Of a stretch of DNA of 6,577 nt, positions 1-6,066 are shown piece after piece. Numbering within the stretch: position 1 is the first letter of the stretch; every line of letters begins with the position of its first letter. The stretch is taken from contig JASHZC010000251.1 in the NCBI GenBank assembly GCA_030042755.1, positions 1-6,577 of the forward strand, written 5' to 3'. Source of the stretch: Vulcanimicrobiota bacterium (GTDB lineage: Bacteria > Eremiobacterota > Eremiobacteria > Baltobacterales > Baltobacteraceae). A program made the translations under genes and the position numbers. The notes beneath the pieces are model-generated. The model was not told the DNA's origin. It was given only the letters and a program-made list of their open reading frames with translations, and searched no databases.

Positions 1-248
1 TAATAAATGTTGCCCCCAAGCTCGAGCATGCGATTCCAGTCACGTGCGAGAACCGCGTCGCGCTGTTCTTCGGTCATCGGCCAACGCTCGAGATAGGCGC
101 GCTCGTCGGCCTTGAAGGCTGCGCGGTTCGCTTCTTTCATCAGCGACATGCAAAACATGTTGAGATGATAGCCCTGCCGCGAATGCTCGGCGTCGAAGAG
201 CGTCGTCCCCGGTATGTCATCAAAGGGATTCTTGGGTTTTTCCGTCAT
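1..248 (-). CDS. ligA: Protocatechuate 4,5-dioxygenase alpha subunit (LigA), 3' end cut by window edge
   Basis: This is the small subunit of the extradiol ring-cleaving dioxygenase LigAB, which opens protocatechuate between C4 and C5 to 4-carboxy-2-hydroxymuconate-6-semialdehyde in the cytoplasm. The catalytic iron sits in the LigB subunit; LigA helps to close the active site. I translated 82 codons from the ATG at 248. The product reads MTEKPKNPFDDIPGTTLF at the start, then FCMSLMKEANRAAFKADE, RWPMTEEQ and RDWNRMLELGGNIY, which is the characteristic LigA pattern. Proteobacterial LigA proteins are about 120-150 residues, so roughly the last third lies outside the window. The ATG overlaps the ligI stop by one base (TAATG), and GGGAG at 257-261 is a good ribosome binding site with an 8-base spacer. 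The free-standing subunit argues against the fused gallate dioxygenases (DesB/GalA). Gallate or a methylated gallate as the true substrate cannot be excluded. Confidence 0.9.
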   Translation of the reverse strand, partial: MTEKPKNPFDDIPGTTLFDAEHSRQGYHLNMFCMSLMKEANRAAFKADERAYLERWPMTEEQRDAVLARDWNRMLELGGNIY

Positions 249-1120
249 TAGTCCGGCTCCCAATACAGCCGCATGGGATTGCGAACCAGCAATCGCTCCT
301 GCAGAGCCGGCGTTGTCGCGATACGCGGGATGAAATCGACGAGCTTTCCGTCATCCGGCACGTGCGTCGTCATGTTGGGATGCGGCCAATCCGTACCCCA
401 TAGAACGCGATCGGGATAACGTTCCACCAGCGTACGCCCAAACGGTACGACGTCGTCGTACGGCGGCCCGGTCTTCGAAAGCCGCTCGGGGCCACTGACC
501 TTTACCCACAGATTCGGATGCGCGTCCATCAGCGCAATAAACTGCTTCCACTGCCGATGTTCGAGGCCGAGATCGACGTCAGGGCGTCCCATGTGATCGA
601 TGACAACGGTCGCCGGCAGAGACAAGATGAACGGCGTCAGATCTTCTAACTCCGGGGCTTCGAAATAGATGACGACGTGCCAACCGAGCGGGATAATTTT
701 TTCTGCGATCTTCACGTAGTGTTCGCGCGGTGTGGCATCCACGAGGCGCTTCAAGAAGTTGAAACGCACGCCGCGCACGCCGGCCGCATGCATGTCCGCA
801 AGCTCAGCGTCGCTCACGTCCGGCTCTACGACAGCGATGCCGCGCGCCAGCTCGCCGGCCGCAATCAAGGCATCGATCATCGCGCGATTGTCCGACCCAT
901 GGCAGCTGGCCTGGACGATCACGTTTCGCGCGAAGCCGAGAAAGTCGCGCAGCTCGAAGAGCGCCTCTTTCGGCGCATCGCCGGGTGTGTACTTGCGCTG
1001 CGGTGCATACGGAAACACGTCGCCGGGACCGAAGACATGGCAATGCGCATCGACCGCCCCTGCCGGCGCGACGAACGCCGGGCGCGTGGGATTCGGATGA
1101 TAGCGATTCAGATCGATCAC
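248..1120 (-). CDS. ligI: 2-pyrone-4,6-dicarboxylate lactonase (LigI), amidohydrolase superfamily
   Basis: LigI hydrolyses 2-pyrone-4,6-dicarboxylate to 4-oxalomesaconate (EC 3.1.1.57). The 290-residue product has the expected family length. The HxH motif of strand 1 is DAHCH (H26, H28). Other visible landmarks are Y44, R119 and R125 around RFNFLKR, Y152, H176 in VIDHMGRP, R213, and the catalytic aspartate D244 in WGTDWPHPN. From memory these match the active-site set described for Sphingobium LigI (H31, H33, Y49, R124, R130, Y156, H180, R217, D248) with an offset of 4-5 residues. That enzyme is unusual in the superfamily because it needs no divalent metal. The start is GTG at 1120, inside a GTGA overlap with the ligJ stop. 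The ribosome binding site is weak, so translation probably depends on coupling to ligJ. The gene stops one base into the ligA start codon. Another amidohydrolase-type lactonase is possible but unlikely given the motif set and neighbours. Confidence 0.93.
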   Translation of the reverse strand: MIDLNRYHPNPTRPAFVAPAGAVDAHCHVFGPGDVFPYAPQRKYTPGDAPKEALFELRDFLGFARNVIVQASCHGSDNRAMIDALIAAGELARGIAVVEPDVSDAELADMHAAGVRGVRFNFLKRLVDATPREHYVKIAEKIIPLGWHVVIYFEAPELEDLTPFILSLPATVVIDHMGRPDVDLGLEHRQWKQFIALMDAHPNLWVKVSGPERLSKTGPPYDDVVPFGRTLVERYPDRVLWGTDWPHPNMTTHVPDDGKLVDFIPRIATTPALQERLLVRNPMRLYWEPD

Positions 1121-2139
1121 GAAATCGCCGACGCCAATCGGTTCTTCAGTCGTGGATAGACGCGCAACGCGTTTCCCTCATAGATCTTCGCGCGCGTTGC
1201 ATCGTCGAGCCCGAGCGCTTCGACGTAGCGTTTCGTATCGTCGTAGTTGAAGCCGGTTCGCGGGTCGATGCCGCGCACTGCGCCGACCATCTCGGAGCCG
1301 AACACGATGTTCTCGTGCGGGACTACCTTGAAGAGCAATTCGATGCCCGGCAAGTGGTAGACGCACGTATCGAAGAACACGTTGTTCAGCACGGACTCCT
1401 CGAGCGGTGGCCGCTTCATATCTTGCGCAAGACCACGATACCGGCCCCAGTGATACGGCACCGCACCGCCGCCGTGCGGGATAATAAATCGCAGCGTTGG
1501 GAAGTCGACGAAGAGATCGGCGGAAATGAACTGCATAAAGGCGGTCGTATCGGCGTTGATGTAGTGCGCGCCGGTAGCGTGAAAGTTCGGGTTGCAGGAT
1601 GAACTCACGTGTACCATCGCAGGGACGTCGAACTCGACCATCTTCTCGTAGAGCGGATACCAAAATTTGTCCGTTAGCGGTGGTGACGTCCAATGCCCGC
1701 CGGACGGGTCGGGATTGAGGTTGATGCCGACGAAGCCGAGCTCATTCACGCAGCGGTCGAGTTCTCGGATGCTGGCACCGAGATCGGCGCCGGGCGACTG
1801 CGGCAGTTGAGCAACGCCGACGAAGTTACGCGGATAGAGCTCGCATACGCGCGCGATCAGGTCGTTGCACGCGCGGGCCCACGCGATGCTGGTGTCTTCC
1901 GTTCCAATGTGATGCGCCATCGCGGAGGCACGCGGCGAAAAAATCGTCACGTCGGTGCCGCGCTCGCGAGAGAATTTGAGTTGCGCGTTCTCGAGACTGG
2001 TGCGGATCTCGTCGTCGCTGATGTTCGGTTGGAGCGGCGAGGGCAGCGATGCATCGGAAAGCCCAGCAATCTGCGCTGCGCGAAAGGTTTGCAAGCCTTC
2101 CGGCGCGGTCGTGTAGTGACCGTGGCAGTCGATGATCAC
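1117..2139 (-). CDS. ligJ: 4-oxalomesaconate hydratase (LigJ), amidohydrolase-2 family
   Basis: LigJ adds water to the 4-oxalomesaconate isomer to give 4-carboxy-4-hydroxy-2-oxoadipate (EC 4.2.1.83). The product (340 residues from the chosen start) has the family pattern throughout: MIIDCHGHYTT, SPRASAMAHHIG, INLNPDPSGGHWTSPPLTD, NADTTAFMQ, PHGGGAVPYHWGR, GAVRGIDPRTGF and an ending with YEGNALRVYPRL. Likely zinc ligands and catalytic residues are H6, H8, H177, H222 and E283. From memory H178 and E284 are the named residues in characterised LigJ, one position off. A longer reading frame begins at GTG 2154. I prefer GTG 2139: it gives the usual MIID start, it is preceded by GGAGGAA with a 6-base spacer, and it forms a GTGA overlap with the upstream tautomerase. 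The Pseudomonas gallate hydratase GalB does the same step but belongs to a different (PIG-L/LmbE-like) fold, so this is the LigJ type. Confidence 0.95.
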   Translation of the reverse strand: MIIDCHGHYTTAPEGLQTFRAAQIAGLSDASLPSPLQPNISDDEIRTSLENAQLKFSRERGTDVTIFSPRASAMAHHIGTEDTSIAWARACNDLIARVCELYPRNFVGVAQLPQSPGADLGASIRELDRCVNELGFVGINLNPDPSGGHWTSPPLTDKFWYPLYEKMVEFDVPAMVHVSSSCNPNFHATGAHYINADTTAFMQFISADLFVDFPTLRFIIPHGGGAVPYHWGRYRGLAQDMKRPPLEESVLNNVFFDTCVYHLPGIELLFKVVPHENIVFGSEMVGAVRGIDPRTGFNYDDTKRYVEALGLDDATRAKIYEGNALRVYPRLKNRLASAIS

Positions 2140-3230
2140 AGACCGTTCCTCCACACCTCACCGGGTACGAAAACATCGCCCGACATCAGCGCGCGGGCCG
2201 TGCGTAGCAGCGCCGAACGCCGTACGTGCGGACCGGACGGGCCGCTCTCGATCTCCATGGAAACCGTGAAAAACCCGGTCGGATGCTCGATCTCGAAGCT
2301 GCGCGCGCCGTTACCCGCAGATGGGGCAACCTCGGAAGCAATCGATCCCGGAAGCGCGCACGCGGTCGCAACGCTGACCGCTCCGAATACGCCGATTGCC
2401 TTATGAACTTTGTGCGGAATGAACATGCGTGTTGAAATATCGCCACCGTTCCGTGCGGGTGCAACAAGGCACATCTTCGGCACGGTTTTCTTCGTTACGT
2501 CTCCTAAGTTCATGCGTTTGCCGGCTTCCAGGCGCACCGCCTCGACCCGCTCGCGCAGTGCGTCGTCGGCTTCCATTTGCTCCGGCGTTTCATGGCCGGT
2601 TTTCCCGAAATCAGCCGCACGCATCACGACAACGGGCATGCCGTTATCGATGAGCGTCACGTCGGTATTCGCGATAACGTCGCGGGCGTTTCCCGACGGC
2701 AACAGCGCGCCGCAACTTCCTCCGGCAACGTCGAGGAAATCGATGTCGATCGGGGCCGCCGTACCCGGAACGCCGTCGATGCGCGCATTGCCGTCATAGC
2801 GGACGTGACCGTCGGGCGTCTGAACGTGCGCGACCGCGATCGAGGCGGTGTTGACCATATGAATGCGTACGCTCGTGCGCGGCGTGGTCGCGGGAACGAG
2901 TCCGCGCTCGATCGCGAAAGGTCCGACGCCCGCAAGCATGTTCCCGCAGTTTTGCGATGCGTCCACGCGTGCTTCGTTGACGACGACTTGCAAGAACAGA
3001 TAGTCAACGTCAGCGTCGGGGCGGCTCGAAGGGCTGACGATCGCTACTTTACTCGTGAGCGTATCGGCGCCGCCCACGCCGTCGATCTGGCGCACGTCGG
3101 GCGAGCCCATTGCGGCCAACAAGACGGGATCGCGCACGGCGGGATCCGACGGCAAATCGCTTGCAAGGAAGAATGGGCCTTTCGAGGTTCCGCCGCGCAT
3201 CAACGTGCACGGAATGGCACGCTGCTTCAC
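2136..3230 (-). CDS. ligU: 4-oxalomesaconate tautomerase / allylic isomerase (LigU/GalD, PrpF family)
   Basis: This enzyme isomerises 4-oxalomesaconate so that the hydratase can act on it: a 1,3-allylic isomerisation in LigU and a keto-enol tautomerisation as described for GalD. The 364-residue product matches the PrpF/GalD family length (about 350-365). It starts with IPCTLMRGGTSKGPFF, the family's N-terminal signature. Further landmarks are QIDGVGGADTLTSKVAI, DASQNCGNMLAGVGPFAIE, a second-domain GGSCGALLPSGN segment, PKMCLVAP, and HKAIGVFGAVSVATA near the C-terminus. Lys61 (LTSK) and Cys95 (QNCGN) fall where, from memory, K66 and C100 act in Sphingobium LigU. The reading frame stays open for 92 codons upstream, but that extension is arginine-rich shadow sequence lying over the aldolase gene. 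GTG at 3230 has GAAGG at 3240-3244 before it and forms a GTGA overlap with the aldolase stop. PrpF itself (aconitate isomerase of the methylcitrate pathway) is the main alternative; the operon argues strongly for the lig role. Confidence 0.92.
   Translation of the reverse strand: MKQRAIPCTLMRGGTSKGPFFLASDLPSDPAVRDPVLLAAMGSPDVRQIDGVGGADTLTSKVAIVSPSSRPDADVDYLFLQVVVNEARVDASQNCGNMLAGVGPFAIERGLVPATTPRTSVRIHMVNTASIAVAHVQTPDGHVRYDGNARIDGVPGTAAPIDIDFLDVAGGSCGALLPSGNARDVIANTDVTLIDNGMPVVVMRAADFGKTGHETPEQMEADDALRERVEAVRLEAGKRMNLGDVTKKTVPKMCLVAPARNGGDISTRMFIPHKVHKAIGVFGAVSVATACALPGSIASEVAPSAGNGARSFEIEHPTGFFTVSMEIESGPSGPHVRRSALLRTARALMSGDVFVPGEVWRNGL
2146..2152 (-). promoter_or_regulatory. Ribosome binding site deciding the ligJ start
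   Basis: GGAGGAA on the minus strand lies 6 bases before the GTG at 2139. It overlaps the alternative in-frame GTG at 2154, which has no such signal at a proper distance. This is the strongest Shine-Dalgarno sequence I saw in the window and it sits inside the end of the tautomerase gene. Confidence 0.75.
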
Positions 3231-3853
3231 GCGCGCGTACCTTCGACGAGTTTTCGCAGATCGTTGATATCGTAGGAATGCTCGCCGCGGGCATAGCGCT
3301 CGCGATTCCGGCTTTCCGTATCGATGCGCGCGCGTGCCGCGGCTACAACTTCTTCGACGCGCTCTTTGCGAATCGCGCACGCACCGTCTGCATCGAGCAC
3401 GACGAGATCGCCGGACGAAATCGTCGTGCCGCCGACCTCGACGGGCACATCGAGCTCGCCGGGAATCGCCTTCTTCGCGCCACGCACGCGAATCCAGCGT
3501 GCCCACACCGGCACCGCCATCGACGCTAGGTCCTCAGCATCGCGCACCGCTGCGTCTACTAGCACGCCTGCTGCGCCGGCCGCAATCATTTGCGTCAACA
3601 AAAGGTCGCCAACGAGCGCGACCGGTCGCGGTTCGGGCATGGTCAGCACGACGATTTCTCCGGGCCGGATGCGCTCGATCGCCGCGTGCACCATCAAATT
3701 ATCGTCTTGCGAACAGCGCACCGTACGAGCCGGCCCGGCAGCGCGGCTGTGCGGAACGAGTTGATGGAGTGCAATGTCGATCAGGCCTTCTTTACCTGAC
3801 GCTTCATAGATCGTCGCAACGCCGAGACGCGCGCACTCTTGATAGTCGGTCAT
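3227..3853 (-). CDS. ligK: 4-carboxy-4-hydroxy-2-oxoadipate aldolase / oxaloacetate decarboxylase (LigK/GalC, RraA-like)
   Basis: This is the last step of the pathway: class II (metal-dependent) cleavage of 4-carboxy-4-hydroxy-2-oxoadipate to pyruvate and oxaloacetate. Characterised relatives also decarboxylate oxaloacetate and cleave 4-hydroxy-4-methyl-2-oxoglutarate. The 208-residue protein has an RraA-like core with GVATIYEASG near the N-terminus, DDNLMVHAAIERIRPGEIVV, GDLLLTQ (residues 82-88) and VDAAVRDAEDL. R104 and D105 are the likely substrate-binding and metal-associated pair. It lacks the longer N-terminal stretch of some LigK/GalC proteins (about 225-240 residues). The ATG at 3853 is nevertheless firm, because an in-frame TGA lies four codons upstream (3863-3865). 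It is the first gene of the minus-strand operon and overlaps the next gene by GTGA. The ribosome binding site is weak. An RraA-type protein without aldolase activity is possible in principle but would leave the pathway without its last enzyme. Confidence 0.87.
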   Translation of the reverse strand: MTDYQECARLGVATIYEASGKEGLIDIALHQLVPHSRAAGPARTVRCSQDDNLMVHAAIERIRPGEIVVLTMPEPRPVALVGDLLLTQMIAAGAAGVLVDAAVRDAEDLASMAVPVWARWIRVRGAKKAIPGELDVPVEVGGTTISSGDLVVLDADGACAIRKERVEEVVAAARARIDTESRNRERYARGEHSYDINDLRKLVEGTRA

Positions 3854-3927
3854 TCCGTCACTTCACCAGGAGGGGAACAAACGGTCGCCAAAATTGTCGA
3901 CAATCGTGTCGTCGATTTTTTCGCGCA
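3854..3927. promoter_or_regulatory. Divergent intergenic region between the catabolic operon and the regulator/transporter operon
   Basis: These 74 bases are the only sizeable non-coding stretch, so promoters for both directions should lie here or slightly inside the flanking genes. I could not identify convincing -35/-10 pairs by eye. It contains a 12-bp perfect palindrome and a T-tract (3915-3921) just before the regulator. An AGGAGGGG on the plus strand (3868-3875) has no start codon at a usable distance and is probably fortuitous. Confidence 0.7.
3893..3904. promoter_or_regulatory. Candidate GntR operator: perfect palindrome ATTGTCGACAAT
   Basis: The sequence reads identically on both strands over 12 bases. 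Its core TTGTCGACAA fits the TNGT(N2-3)ACNA pattern seen for operators of FadR/FCD-type GntR regulators. It lies 39 bases upstream of the aldolase ATG and 23 bases upstream of the ATG of the adjacent GntR gene, which is well placed to affect both promoters and to give autoregulation. Binding is inferred from pattern and position only. Confidence 0.6.
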
Positions 3928-4605
3928 ATGAATATTGATCCTGCACGCACCCGCTCTGCTTCCGACGTTGCCGAACACATTCGACGCGCGATCGTGTCGG
4001 GCGAACTTGCGCCAAACGCCCGCTTGGTAGAACAAGACCTCGCTAAGAGTCTCAATACAACTCGCAACGTGATCCGCGCCGCATTCGCTCAACTGGAACA
4101 GCAGCGGCTGCTCGTACGCGAGCCTAATCGCGGCGTCCGAGTCCGTACGTATACCGCGCATGAGGCCGCAGAAATCCTCGAAGCGCGCGCCGCGCTCGAA
4201 GGGCTCGTCGCGCGCTGTGCGGCGCAGCGCATCGATGACGAAGGCAAACGCGCGTTGTACGGTATCATCGGCGAGATGCGCACCTGTCGCGACTCGGGCG
4301 ATCTGCTTGCGTATTCGCAGCTCAACGCGAAGCTGCATCGCACGATTCTCGAGATCGGGAATCACGAAACGGCTGCGATGCTCCTCTCTTCGCTTCACTC
4401 GCAAGCCGTGCGCTACCAATTTCGCACCGTGCTGCAGCCTGGACGCATCACGCAATCGCTCGGCGAACATGAGGCAATCGTTCACGCAATCGCCGCGCAC
4501 GACGAAGATGCGGCCGAACGCGCGATGCGCGCGCACATCGAATCGGTCGTTCAGACCGTTCTGACGATCGGGGGCAGTGATTCAAATGCCCTCAAGGCGA
4601 TGTAG
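3928..4605 (+). CDS. GntR-family transcriptional regulator, FadR/FCD subfamily
   Basis: A 225-residue DNA-binding regulator. Residues about 8-73 form the winged helix-turn-helix: VAEHIRRAIVSGELAPNARL, then EQDLAKSLNTTRNVIRAAF as the recognition helix region, LEQQRLL, and the wing PNRGVRVR. Residues about 78-215 form the helical FCD ligand domain. Its metal-site positions appear as N133, H137, H181 and H203, with asparagine where many members have aspartate. The ATG at 3928 is chosen because it starts just before the helix-turn-helix. The frame is open further upstream (to 3334), but that part lies over the aldolase gene and reads as arginine-rich shadow. No clear ribosome binding site precedes it. 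It is divergent from the catabolic operon and its stop lies one base before the livG ATG, so it is probably co-transcribed with the importer. By position it is the likely controller of both clusters. The effector is unknown; a pathway carboxylic acid is plausible because FCD domains bind such ligands. Confidence 0.93.
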   Translation: MNIDPARTRSASDVAEHIRRAIVSGELAPNARLVEQDLAKSLNTTRNVIRAAFAQLEQQRLLVREPNRGVRVRTYTAHEAAEILEARAALEGLVARCAAQRIDDEGKRALYGIIGEMRTCRDSGDLLAYSQLNAKLHRTILEIGNHETAAMLLSSLHSQAVRYQFRTVLQPGRITQSLGEHEAIVHAIAAHDEDAAERAMRAHIESVVQTVLTIGGSDSNALKAM

Positions 4606-4606
4606 G

Positions 4607-5341
4607 ATGACAGGGGCGGGCGAAGTGCTCACCGCTGCCGGCGTGACCAAACGCTTCGGCCACTTCGTCGCTGTGAACAACGTCGATTTTTCCGTTTCAC
4701 GAAATGAAGCGGTTGGCATCGTAGGTCCGAACGGCGCAGGCAAAACGACGTTGCTCAACTTGCTCGCCGGAACGTATCCGCTTTCGTCGGGCAGCGTGGG
4801 CATCGAGGGCATCGACATTTCGCGCACCGATGCGGCTACGCGGTGCCGCATGGGCATTGGGCGCTCGCACCAAGTGCCGCGCCCATTCGTCGATATGACG
4901 GTCTTCGAAAACGTTTTTGTCGCCGCGTCCTGCGGCGGCGATCGCGCGCGTGCGGAAGCCTACGATGCGAGCATCGCATCGCTCGATTCGTGCGGAATGC
5001 TCGGCAACGCCAATCGCACTGCAGGAACGCTGGGCCTGCTCGATCGCAAGCGTTTGGAACTCGCGCGGGCACTCGCAACCAATCCAAAGGTCTTGCTGCT
5101 CGACGAAATCGGCGCGGGACTCACCGACATGGAGGCAAGCGACCTCGTAACGATCATTCACGAGCTGCGCGCGGCCGGTATCGCCATCGTTTGGATCGAG
5201 CATGTCTTGCACGTCCTGCTCCAAGTCATCGACCGAATCGTGTGTATGGACGCCGGCATCGTTATCGCGCAGGGCGAGCCGAAAGAAGCGCTCGCCCAAC
5301 CGGTCGTCATCGAGGCCTATCTGGGAAGCGGTGTCGCGTGA
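4607..5341 (+). CDS. livG: Branched-chain-amino-acid-type ABC transporter ATP-binding protein (LivG-like)
   Basis: One of the two cytoplasmic ATPases that power a Liv/HAAT-family importer. In the 244-residue product the Walker A loop is GPNGAGKTT (40-48), the Q-loop Gln is Q89, Walker B is VLLLDE (162-167), the D-loop region is GLTD (171-174) and the H-loop histidine is H199 in WIEHV. The ABC signature, normally LSGGQ-like, is LGLLD (142-146) within TLGLLDRKRLELARAL, so both glycines are absent. LivG-type proteins often have a variant here, but this one is extreme. The ATG at 4607 follows the regulator stop by one base and has AAGG at 4594-4597. Possible alternatives are GTG 4577 (overlapping the regulator) and GTG 4625 (preceded by AGGGG). 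The gene ends in a GTGA overlap with livF. The substrate cannot be read from an ATPase; the neighbours suggest an aromatic acid. Confidence 0.93.
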   Translation: MTGAGEVLTAAGVTKRFGHFVAVNNVDFSVSRNEAVGIVGPNGAGKTTLLNLLAGTYPLSSGSVGIEGIDISRTDAATRCRMGIGRSHQVPRPFVDMTVFENVFVAASCGGDRARAEAYDASIASLDSCGMLGNANRTAGTLGLLDRKRLELARALATNPKVLLLDEIGAGLTDMEASDLVTIIHELRAAGIAIVWIEHVLHVLLQVIDRIVCMDAGIVIAQGEPKEALAQPVVIEAYLGSGVA

Positions 5342-6066
5342 GCGTGCTCAGCGTCGAAGCGCTCGATGCGCGGCACGGTCTACTCAAGGCCGTTCGAGAC
5401 GTATCCTTCACGGTATCGCAGGGCGAGATACTCGCGCTGGTAGGCGCAAACGGCGCGGGCAAAACGACGCTGCTGCGCACGATTGCCGGCGCGCATAAAC
5501 CGTCGTCCGGCACGATCGTGTTCGACGGTGGCGACGTCCGCAATGTCCCTGCCAACAAACGCACGCGCGCGGGCATTGCACTTGTTCCCGAAGGGCGCCA
5601 ACTCTTCGGCAACATGACGGTCGAGGAGAATTTGCTCGTTGCCGGTCGGACCGGTCGTAAGGGTCCGTGGAATTACTCGACGGTGCTCGAAGCGTTCCCG
5701 ATGCTGCGATCGCTTACGCAACGCAAAGGCAACGATCTTTCCGGCGGACAGCAGCAAGCCACCGCGATTGGCCGTGCACTGATGACCAATCCGCGTTTAC
5801 TGCTCATCGACGAACTCTCACTCGGACTTTCTCCGCTTGCCGTAAACGCCGTGTATGAATCGCTCCAGACCGTCATCGCGAGCGGCGCAACGATCGTACT
5901 CGTGGAGCAAGACCTCAGCCGCGTACTCCGCGTCTCGACGCGCATTGCCTGCATGCTGGAAGGCCGCATCGTGCTCGAAGGCCGGACTCGCGAGATTACC
6001 AAGGAGCAGATCACGGAAGCGTATTTTGGCTTGCGGCGGGTCGCCGCTCTCGGACCGGAAGCGTGA
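5338..6066 (+). CDS. livF: Branched-chain-amino-acid-type ABC transporter ATP-binding protein (LivF-like)
   Basis: The second ATPase of the importer, expected to pair with the LivG-like protein. The 242-residue product has Walker A GANGAGKTT (36-44), the LivF hallmark LVPEGRQLFGNMTVEENL (82-99), a canonical signature LSGGQ (134-138) and Walker B LLLIDE (154-159). The residue at the H-loop position is Q191 (VEQDLSR), which is usual for LivF proteins. Length and motif order match the family. The GTG at 5338 overlaps the livG stop as GTGA and has GGGAAG upstream. The frame is open far upstream inside livG, but that portion is arginine-rich shadow sequence. The gene ends in a further GTGA overlap with the permease gene. 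Since the LivG partner has a degenerate signature, this subunit supplies the only intact LSGGQ of the pair. Confidence 0.95.
   Translation: MSVLSVEALDARHGLLKAVRDVSFTVSQGEILALVGANGAGKTTLLRTIAGAHKPSSGTIVFDGGDVRNVPANKRTRAGIALVPEGRQLFGNMTVEENLLVAGRTGRKGPWNYSTVLEAFPMLRSLTQRKGNDLSGGQQQATAIGRALMTNPRLLLIDELSLGLSPLAVNAVYESLQTVIASGATIVLVEQDLSRVLRVSTRIACMLEGRIVLEGRTREITKEQITEAYFGLRRVAALGPEA

Noticed and set aside
677..1602. Long plus-strand open frames over ligI and ligJ (677-1159, 985-1602)
   Set aside because: They lie antisense to well-recognised genes, are rich in arginine and histidine, show no domain pattern, and arise from the codon bias of the GC-rich opposite strand.
3231..3506. N-terminal extension of the tautomerase frame up to 3506
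   Set aside because: The 92 extra codons overlap the aldolase gene and read as arginine-rich shadow; family homologues start at the IPCTLMRGG segment.
3868..3875. AGGAGGGG on the plus strand as a ribosome binding site for a small gene
   Set aside because: No start codon occurs at a workable distance and the regulator ATG is more than 50 bases away.
3911..3923. T-tract before the regulator as a rho-independent terminator
   Set aside because: No stable GC-rich stem precedes the T run in either direction, and it lies between divergent starts where no terminator is needed.
3334..3927. N-terminal extension of the GntR frame
   Set aside because: It lies antisense to the aldolase gene and is arginine/serine-rich; the winged-helix domain starts right after ATG 3928.
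4843..5337. Long frame upstream of livF inside livG, which might suggest a fusion protein
   Set aside because: It is an out-of-frame shadow of livG; the ABC domain begins cleanly at GTG 5338 with a ribosome binding site and GTGA overlap.
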